Shown one piece after another: positions 62,401 to 64,000 of a stretch of 64,000 bases of DNA. The DNA comes from Spirometra erinaceieuropaei (taxonomy: Eukaryota; Platyhelminthes; Cestoda; Diphyllobothriidea; Diphyllobothriidae). The stretch is taken from the NCBI GenBank assembly GCA_902702965.1, contig CACRXP010000033.1, positions 961,901-1,025,900 on the forward strand. Reading direction: 5' to 3'. Position numbers and translations under genes: made by a program. The notes beneath the pieces are model-generated. The model worked only from the letters and a program-made list of their open reading frames with translations, did not search any database and was not told the DNA's origin. How positions within the stretch are numbered: position 1 is the stretch's first letter; every line of letters begins with the position of its first letter.

Positions 62401-63415
62401 TCACATTTGGTTCCTGTTTGAGTGAACCTGTCGAATGAACATTCCTCGGCACTGACCTGTCTGGGACTAGAGTATGGTTGGATGGCGAGGGTAAATAGGC
62501 CAGAACTATTCATTCTAGACTCCGCCATTGTTTCGGCAACACTTCTCGACCACTTGGGGAATCGAGGAGGGAGCTCCAAGACAACTGGAGGTGCCCTAGT
62601 CCGTTACGCAATCAGCAAGTAATATGGACGGTGATAGCGAAGAGCTACGGAAAAATCCCACAGGTCATATTCTCGTGGACACTGCCGGTTTCTGTCATCC
62701 GTGACCTGTGCGTATTAAACAATGAGTGATGATACCCCTGAACTGCACGAAGATGCCTTTTTGGCCGATGGAACACGTACCCGGATTTATTTTGAATATT
62801 GGTACATTACCACTCAGAGTGCATATTTTTGGCGATGGCTTACCCACGTCGATTGTCACCTTCAATCGTTTCCTGATGAGAAAATAAATACGAGTACCGT
62901 AGACTTCTCGTGCCTTCTCCAAAAGTTTCAGTTAAGATTTCTCCGACCCTACCGCTCATTCGTTTACCTAACTTCATGTGTAAAGGGTTAGTGAAAAACC
63001 TTTTACTCAAAATACGATAAAGAGCTTCGATTAGGTGACGCTGGCTACAAAGCAGATACAAAGGTTTCATTGGCTTCGATAAAAATTAAAAACAATTTCG
63101 GTGTTCCCGGTGGGTTCACAAATTTTTTACGGTCTTCTCTGTGACGTGCTCGTATGCAAACGTTTTCTCTTGCGGAAAATTACTTACAATAATGAGAAAC
63201 TTGCATCATAACAGTGTGGAAAAAGTATGTAATTAGCTATAAATAAATCGGAGTATTCCTACACTTGAGTTCCCCTTACTAGCTATCTCAGAAGGGTAAT
63301 AAAAACAGAGATTCCTACATGAGCATCCCCTGCACACACAAACACACCTGGGATGATGAATACTGAGATTAACTGAGGCACTTACAAGCAGGGCACAGTC
63401 GGCCGCTTTAGGCAT
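17273..63415 (-). CDS. Large coiled-coil protein gene, 20 coding exons, 1112 residues (whole gene model)
   Basis: This is the whole gene; its exons are listed separately. Twenty exons with AG acceptors and GT donors join in one frame from an ATG at 63415 to a TGA at 17273-17275, 3339 nt including the stop. Residues 1-231 are charged and look disordered, with basic clusters such as RRRSSSKRR and ETRRKRRTRRR that could act in nuclear import or bind acidic partners. Residues 232-950 are mostly heptad-like helix rich in L, E, Q, K and R, broken near 300-435. Residues 953-1052 are rich in Ser, Thr and Pro, and the last 60 residues form a short amphipathic helix and an acidic tail. I do not recognise the family. 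The myosin-tail-like composition suggests a structural cytoskeletal, centrosomal or ciliary protein, which is inference. Introns reach 8.4 kb and are full of mobile elements. The least certain points are the first exon and the join between the exons at 50562 and 43788. Confidence 0.8.
18650..18949 (-). CDS. Coiled-coil gene, exon 19 (Ser/Thr/Pro-rich segment)
   Basis: The acceptor is CATGTTTAG and the donor is GTTCAC, the weakest donor in the gene; phase 0 in and out. It encodes 100 residues (about 953-1052) rich in Ser, Thr and Pro, for example STTTITTMTSRLAPTTGK and GSSPGQTATRSSTPSERR, with no coil. If the weak donor is not used, the frame continues seven codons to a TAA at 18626-18628, giving a shorter C-terminus. 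Confidence 0.75.
19330..19530 (-). CDS. Coiled-coil gene, exon 18
   Basis: The acceptor is CCCCTTTTAG and the donor GTGAGT, phase 0 in and out. It encodes 67 residues (about 886-952). It begins VAATEEMADREQRLQSALAA, the end of the coil, and closes with RRSRSPLSGLFTKDSNSLL, a basic Ser-rich linker with a possible proline-directed phosphorylation site (SP). Confidence 0.84.
20325..20470 (+). mobile_element. Possible LINE reverse transcriptase scrap
   Basis: The plus strand reads EVEICLSKTEVLEMSVESIP and LKTVFRFEYAKEW, similar to the region of non-LTR reverse transcriptases around KTEV and FKYLGS. It is short, so the call is weak. Confidence 0.4.
20930..21400 (-). mobile_element. LINE endonuclease fragment (decayed)
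   Basis: The minus strand reads VAWNVTFLLDNPTTNRHERW, then a weak match to the SETRF motif (TFSDTRFFELG), then DIRFSLIVGRTL. This follows the order of the APE endonuclease at the 5' end of the flatworm LINE also seen at 35310-35655. It is a fragment with several substitutions. Confidence 0.6.
23337..23485 (-). repeat. tRNA-derived SINE-like repeat, first of a tandem pair
   Basis: On the minus strand it reads GTGGCTTAGTAGTTAGGGGC (box A-like), then CGGGATCGAGCCC (box B-like), then a body ending CTGACGACGGCTAATAAGCC and AGAAATTGCCATTCC. Internal RNA polymerase III promoter boxes followed by a unique tail define a SINE. Confidence 0.6.
23486..23630 (-). repeat. tRNA-derived SINE-like repeat, second of a tandem pair
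   Basis: It has the same plan as its neighbour: GTGGCTCAATGGTTTGGGCG, GGGTTCGAACCC and a body with GGCTGATGACGACGAACACG. The T-arm motif GGTTCGAACCC is intact, so this copy has the better box B. Confidence 0.6.
23777..23860 (-). repeat. tRNA-like sequence 1 (probable tRNA pseudogene or SINE head)
   Basis: On the minus strand there is a possible acceptor stem (GGGGCCTCG with CGAGGCGCC, one mismatch), a D-arm (GCTC ... GAGC) and a T-arm (GTGGG TCCGAAT CCCAC). The anticodon arm does not close cleanly and has no clear U33, so I cannot assign an anticodon. Confidence 0.5.
23889..23960 (+). repeat. tRNA-like sequence 2 (5' part missing)
   Basis: It starts in the D-arm (GATTAGAGCGTTGGCTGC) and continues to a good T-arm (TGGG TTCGAAT CCCA) and the 3' acceptor CGAGGCGCC. 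It is an inverted partner of sequence 1 with only about 30 bp between them, forming a palindrome. Confidence 0.5.
24174..24262 (+). repeat. tRNA-like sequence 3
   Basis: This is a full-length relative of sequence 1 in the opposite orientation: GGGGTCTCGTAGCTCAAGTG, GGTTAGAGTGTTGGC and GTGGGTTCGAATCCCAC. The acceptor stem has decayed (CGAAGCG). It shares upstream sequence (AAATGTGATTAAACTCGC) and downstream sequence (CGAGTTTTTCACAGTT) with sequence 1, so the repeat unit is longer than the tRNA part. Confidence 0.5.
24574..24827 (-). CDS. Coiled-coil gene, exon 17
   Basis: The acceptor is CCTCTTGCAG and the donor GTATGT; it enters with 2 nt and leaves in phase 0. It encodes about residues 801-885, including QELADELERVRGQLAAAHRL and LSQLERVAEEQCARAGLLYE. 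This is one of the longest uninterrupted coil stretches. Confidence 0.85.
26180..26249 (-). CDS. Coiled-coil gene, exon 16 (70 nt)
   Basis: The acceptor is AAATTTCAG and the donor GTAATT, phase 0 in and 1 out. It encodes MDAVDGNLLRMRLQELEEAV and then KQK, about residues 778-800. The exon is found from splice sites and heptads, as it is too short to stand out as an open frame. Confidence 0.82.
27422..27656 (-). CDS. Coiled-coil gene, exon 15
   Basis: The acceptor is TTCTTTAAAG and the donor GTTAGA; it enters with 1 nt and leaves in phase 0. It encodes about residues 699-777, including RLSDDLNREIDLLTSSLNDQ and ENEAELDRVVRTIGKSKKKL. The open frame runs past the donor into the intron, so an uncut transcript would add unrelated residues. 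Confidence 0.84.
28250..28426 (-). CDS. Coiled-coil gene, exon 14
   Basis: The acceptor is ACTTTTTAG and the donor GTGAGT; it enters with 1 nt and leaves in phase 2. It encodes about residues 640-698, including SEARISALNAEVQRLMEASK and ELRALRRQVQASNEELIRI. The composition resembles a myosin-type tail. Confidence 0.84.
28681..28853 (-). CDS. Coiled-coil gene, exon 13
   Basis: The acceptor is TTAACGTCAG and the donor GTAGGT, phase 0 in and 2 out. It encodes about residues 583-639, including KNDLERENQTLRCLQTEIQA and SLRFQLDDLESITKF. Confidence 0.83.
30392..30505 (-). CDS. Coiled-coil gene, exon 12
   Basis: The acceptor is CCTCTTTTAG and the donor GTTAGC, phase 0 in and out. It encodes 38 residues (about 545-582) including VTGHLAQLKAELETCKNDLL, a strong heptad repeat. 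Confidence 0.83.
31507..32336 (-). mobile_element. Penelope-like element fragment with reverse transcriptase remnant and ribozyme, copy C
   Basis: On the minus strand, 31761-31507 reads HASFLDVLSHRQTDGSLPAL and then LHLEINHFVYHKRSSVASLI. This matches the Penelope reverse-transcriptase region with FLDVL and HKRS motifs. About 530 bp upstream lies a well-formed hammerhead motif (32336-32295), as expected in the 5' terminal repeat. The endonuclease is not visible downstream. Confidence 0.62.
32295..32336 (-). ncRNA. Minimal type I hammerhead ribozyme of Penelope copy C
   Basis: All core elements are intact on the minus strand: CTGATGA, a helix II with GGATTC and GGACTCC (one mismatch), GAAA, a minimal helix III of the C-G type and GTC as the cleavage triplet. 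Helix I can form from GTCT before the box and AGGC after the triplet (one G-U pair). This is the best candidate for an active ribozyme in the window. Confidence 0.75.
34116..34403. other. Assembly gap (288 N)
   Basis: A run of N lies in the 8.4-kb intron, directly before a LINE fragment, so the missing bases may be repeat sequence. Confidence 0.99.
34440..34655 (+). mobile_element. LINE reverse transcriptase C-terminal fragment
   Basis: Next to the assembly gap, the plus strand reads EKTMTVKSGGNMWATPLKID and NANTFKYVGEFECKWGN, typical of the region after the catalytic domain of non-LTR reverse transcriptases (usual form FKYLGS). The rest may lie in the gap. Confidence 0.5.
35310..35655 (+). 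mobile_element. LINE APE-endonuclease fragment
   Basis: The plus strand reads LAHYKVDIAALIETRFSVWG, then SGVAFDVMGRLSCPPQ, VTPRKQNRHRCQCPRAPTSS and DDSKNKFYLYPLL. The ETRF motif carries a conserved catalytic glutamate of the exonuclease/endonuclease fold. Frames shift, so it is inactive. It may belong with the reverse transcriptase at 38080. Confidence 0.72.
35950..37400. repeat. Cluster of degenerate direct repeats related to the foldback element at 41873
   Basis: A unit starting near 35950 (ATGAGTCCTATATGACA) recurs near 36650 (ATGAGCCCTATATGACA). Both continue through a shared order of motifs: AAATATATTT, TCGAAAATCAATGG-like and ACTTAAGTAG. A third partial copy starts near 37150. The motifs also occur in the inverted repeat at 41873-42852. 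This AT-rich cluster has no coding sign. Confidence 0.55.
38080..38520 (+). mobile_element. LINE reverse transcriptase fragment
   Basis: Motifs appear in order across frames: RRGQKVSLETECGFRE near 38190, MIFTVINLQKRCKEMWSSL at 38235-38290 and TKAFDTANRDRLWKIIRLS near 38310-38360. ENGVKQDCVLVPAFLSLMFF lies near 38450-38510. They match the family of the copy at 2401-3460. It is a broken, inactive copy. Confidence 0.78.
38892..39045 (-). CDS. Coiled-coil gene, exon 11
   Basis: The acceptor is CTCCTCTAG and the donor GTTATT (weak). It enters with 1 nt and leaves in phase 0. It encodes about residues 493-544, including NLLRQEVDDLEMSAAAKKLE and ALSSQRLVDLQSQ. The intron that follows is the largest in the gene, about 8.4 kb, and holds most of the mobile-element debris. 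Confidence 0.82.
39583..39695 (-). CDS. Coiled-coil gene, exon 10
   Basis: The acceptor is TTTTTTAAG and the donor GTAGGC, phase 0 in and 2 out. It encodes QREDEVSQVTQELLHSKEEL and then LRVNAQMKAMLADHDSS, about residues 456-492. It is only 85 nt from exon 9. Confidence 0.82.
39781..39834 (-). CDS. Coiled-coil gene, exon 9 (54 nt)
   Basis: A small exon with acceptor GTCATTTCAG and strong donor GTGAGT, phase 0 in and out. It encodes KKLEDSKAKNLQLEALVK, a perfect continuation of the heptads. It is too short to stand out as an open reading frame and is recognised by its splice sites and coil pattern. Confidence 0.78.
41423..41601 (-). CDS. Coiled-coil gene, exon 8
   Basis: The acceptor is CGTATTCAG and the donor GTTTGC (weak); it enters with 2 nt and leaves in phase 0. 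It encodes about residues 378-437: an Ala/Arg-rich, probably non-helical part, then the helix HNLEDYLQQMQANNEQLQQN. The frame was chosen because both neighbours require it; the other frame stops early. Confidence 0.76.
41873..42852. repeat. Foldback element with arms of about 365 bp
   Basis: The left arm (41873 to about 42236) and right arm (about 42492 to 42852) are inverted copies at roughly 97 percent by eye. They are separated by about 255 bp without coding signal. The outer ends read GACCGATCTCATAAAATGTT on each strand. The high arm similarity suggests a recent element or ongoing gene conversion. It lies in the intron between exons 7 and 8, so the pre-mRNA can form a very long hairpin. 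Confidence 0.8.
43788..43871 (-). CDS. Coiled-coil gene, exon 7
   Basis: The acceptor is CATCTTTAG and the donor GTGAGC; it enters with 2 nt and leaves in phase 1. It encodes TTKVDEVEHLTTGVSTIQHS and then LNLERGQ, about residues 350-377. The intron before it is about 6.7 kb and includes an assembly gap, so an extra exon in that intron cannot be excluded. Confidence 0.72.
44030..44640 (+). repeat. Direct repeat, copy 1
   Basis: This matches 48780-49740 over long blocks, for example CCTTCCTTTTCCGTGACAT, CTCCTTCTGCTCGACTGCCT and CAGTCAGCGATGTCCTTCGT. Substitutions and small indels are present. No reading frame is shared cleanly by both copies, so I cannot tell what kind of element it is. Confidence 0.7.
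46514..46560 (-). other. Possible 47-nt optional exon in the coiled-coil gene
   Basis: It is bounded by a T-rich acceptor (TTTTGCGATTAG) and a strong donor (GTAAGG) and lies between exons 6 and 7. Its length is not a multiple of three, so including it between those exons shifts the frame and meets a stop in exon 7. It could be a false match, a poison exon, or one of a pair whose partner lies in the nearby assembly gap. Confidence 0.2.
48541..48750. repeat. Telomere-like foldback element, copy 2
   Basis: This is the clearest copy. Arms of about 54 bp (left ending CTGAACTAAATTCCAAG, right starting CTTGGAATTTAGCTCAAG) are inverted copies of each other. They enclose a core with CCCTAACCCTAACC and related degenerate repeats. 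Confidence 0.75.
48780..49740 (+). repeat. Direct repeat, copy 2 (contains an assembly gap)
   Basis: This is the second copy of the repeat at 44030. After the gap one frame stays open for about 76 codons from 49522 (MPSAKIKSPAPLAEVHMHSL), while copy 1 has stops in the matching positions. It may be a remnant of a mobile element's protein, of unknown type. Confidence 0.65.
48944..49425. other. Assembly gap (482 N)
   Basis: A run of N lies inside the second copy of a direct repeat. The corresponding distance in the first copy is only about 110 bp. Confidence 0.99.
50562..50663 (-). CDS. Coiled-coil gene, exon 6
   Basis: The acceptor is CTTTTTAG and the donor GTAAGT; it enters with 2 nt and leaves in phase 1. 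It encodes REELSEIRNALQQQEREMAK and on to LLTGPPG, about residues 316-349. The heptads are clear up to the Gly-Pro-Pro break. Its outgoing phase fits the exon at 43788. Confidence 0.82.
51385..51480 (+). repeat. Degenerate telomere-like tract
   Basis: Scattered TTAGGG, TTAGGGTGAGGG and CAGGGTTACGG motifs resemble the core of the foldback family, but I see no clear inverted arms around them. It may be a remnant of the same family. Confidence 0.3.
53748..53880 (-). CDS. Coiled-coil gene, exon 5
   Basis: The acceptor is CTTTTCAG after a pyrimidine tract and the donor is GTAAGT, phase 0 in and 1 out. It encodes about residues 272-315: the helix QLSASLEEMKRCQRGIAELQ followed by a Lys/Ser/Pro-rich linker (KQERKSPSTASR) that breaks the coil. 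Confidence 0.82.
54184..54394. repeat. Telomere-like foldback element, copy 3
   Basis: The left end GTTGGACACGAGAATACGGA and the right end (other strand) GTCGGACACGGAAATGTGA are related inverted arms. The core carries GGGTTAGTGTTAGTGTTAGGG and similar degenerate TTAGGG motifs. It is more decayed than copy 2. Confidence 0.55.
55051..55170 (-). CDS. Coiled-coil gene, exon 4
   Basis: The acceptor is GTCTTCAG and the donor GTAGGA, phase 0 in and out. It encodes 40 residues (about 232-271) starting LQEAIRYISQLESELQQQKS, a clear heptad pattern, then a basic segment SRSDRSKRDE. This is where the main coiled coil begins. Confidence 0.82.
55380..58960. other. Intron of the coiled-coil gene without recognised content
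   Basis: Several open frames of 70-130 codons occur (for example 55671-56045 minus and 56408-56800 plus), but none shows a motif or splice sites that fit a gene. Confidence 0.4.
59002..59339 (-). CDS. Coiled-coil gene, exon 3 (basic region leading into the first helix)
   Basis: The acceptor is TTTCCAG and the donor GTACGT; the exon enters with 2 nt and leaves in phase 0. It encodes about residues 119-231, including the basic run ETRRKRRTRRRSMESIDL and, near its end, the helix DELCDLHRQLQAAEG. The long open frame across a low-complexity basic region supports it. A second, stronger-looking donor (GTAAGC) 30 nt further on would add ten in-frame residues (exon left edge 58972). Confidence 0.75.
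60308..60510. repeat. Telomere-like foldback element, copy 4
   Basis: The left arm (CTCCGTAATGCAGGCGGCCTT) and right arm (CCTGGAATTTGGCACAGGG, then CCTGTATTACGGGGAG) match the arms of copies 1 and 2. The core is GTTAGGGCC, GGGTTGAGGGTTGCG and GGGGTTGGGGTTAGG. Confidence 0.65.
61462..61786 (-). CDS. Coiled-coil gene, exon 2 (disordered, charged N-terminal region)
   Basis: The acceptor follows a pyrimidine tract (CTCTTTTTCAAG) and the donor is GTAAGG. Phase is 0 in and 1 out. The exon encodes about residues 11-118: first Ser/Glu/Asp-rich (EAVESSMSELTHDSATEAED), then basic (SRRRSSSKRRASC and GGRRKRF). It has no heptad pattern and looks disordered. The basic clusters resemble nuclear-localisation signals, which is only a resemblance. 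Confidence 0.75.
61787..63385 (-). other. First intron of the coiled-coil gene
   Basis: The span contains no exon I can support. The in-frame ATG at 61927, just upstream of exon 2, is an alternative translation start if transcription begins inside this intron. Confidence 0.4.
63386..63415 (-). CDS. Coiled-coil gene, exon 1 (start codon, 10 residues)
   Basis: The reading starts ATG CCT AAA and gives MPKAADCALL, followed by a strong donor GTAAGT. It ends in phase 0, which matches the next exon. It sits just downstream of a CpG-rich stretch, as a first exon would. It is very short, and another exon could lie between here and 61786, so the start is tentative. An alternative start is the ATG at 61927, in frame with exon 2. 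Confidence 0.5.
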
Positions 63416-63419
63416 AAGA

Positions 63420-63900
63420 CACCAGTTTCAGCGTCGTAGTCGCGTCCACCCGTTAATTGGCGCAATACGCAGTTTGGTGTGAGCGCCACCAGGCCTGCTC
63501 AAGAAGTGCCGGATTCGCCCACGCGATTCGCGCAATCCCGTTTACCGCCAGTCGCACTACGGCAGCCTAGCAACAGGGCCTTGAGCAGGGCGGCTAGGTG
63601 ACCTCGACGCAAGCTCATATACAGACAGACGCAAATGCACGAGTGCGCACAGGGCGGCAGAGCTTGTGGATAGAGGCCTGAGGACTAGTCAGACAGACAC
63701 ACTTGCCGCTCCTGGGCACGAGTGGGCAGGTTCGACAAACAAACGCGCAAATGGACAAATACGGCGATGCTTTGCATGGAACGACAGCCGGACAGGTGAG
63801 CAGAATGTGCCCTCCTTGCTGGCACACCCAAATCAGCCTCGGTAACAGCAGCAGGCAAATGTCAGTGAGCCCATAAAACCTTGCGCACACGGTGAGTTAA
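63420..63900 (-). promoter_or_regulatory. CpG-rich upstream region of the coiled-coil gene
   Basis: This stretch is visibly richer in G, C and CpG (for example around 63500-63570) than the AT-rich sequence on its left, and it lies directly upstream of the predicted start codon. I infer that it holds the promoter and 5' leader. I see no clear TATA box. In flatworms the 5' end may also be replaced by spliced-leader trans-splicing, which sequence alone cannot show here. Confidence 0.35.
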
Positions 63901-64000
63901 GAAAACCGACCTTGTGATCTGCAGCGTGACATCAAAGGGGTAGGGAACTACTTCTGCGGTTCTAAAAGTCCTGACGTAATAGCGAAGGAAACTGTTTCAC

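Overview
This looks like a draft-genome window from a multicellular parasitic flatworm, most likely a tapeworm of the diphyllobothriid kind. The reasons are spliced genes with long repeat-filled introns, several families of decayed retroelements of the types common in flatworms (Penelope-like elements with GIY-YIG endonuclease, an APE-type LINE, a Ty3/gypsy element), tRNA-derived repeats and three runs of N. There is no bacterial-style gene organisation. The taxon is my inference from the retroelement protein sequences; I could not search a database.

The main gene runs on the minus strand from 63415 down to 17273 (about 46 kb). I rebuilt it as 20 coding exons whose splice sites (AG/GT) and reading phases all agree from start to stop. 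It predicts a protein of 1112 residues: a disordered, charged, arginine/serine-rich N-terminal part (about residues 1-231), a long interrupted coiled coil (about 232-950), a Ser/Thr/Pro-rich segment (about 953-1052) and a short helical C-terminus. I do not recognise the family. A cytoskeletal, centrosomal or ciliary coiled-coil protein is the best general guess.

A second gene lies on the plus strand at about 4065-6735. Three exons are well supported (4065-4415, 4507-4732, 5480-5553) and a fourth probably starts at 6289 and runs into an assembly gap. Its start codon is not visible. It has a hydrophobic stretch followed by a run of nine glutamines. I do not recognise it.

Region by region: 1-4000 holds a telomere-like foldback element, a hammerhead-like remnant and a decayed LINE. 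4065-6735 is the plus-strand gene. 6800-10560 holds two Penelope-like copies placed head to head, each with a hammerhead-like ribozyme beyond its endonuclease. 10560-13490 has nothing I can name. 13490-16800 is a decayed Ty3/gypsy element carrying a nested, 5'-truncated LINE with a 12-bp target-site duplication. 17273-63415 is the coiled-coil gene; its introns carry LINE and Penelope fragments, tRNA-derived repeats, a palindromic tRNA-like cluster, a nearly perfect inverted repeat with arms of about 365 bp, a long direct repeat and three more telomere-like foldback elements. 63420-63900 is a CpG-rich stretch that probably holds the promoter and 5' leader.

None of the mobile elements looks intact. 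I see no bacterial operons, CRISPR arrays, rRNA genes or convincing functional tRNA genes.
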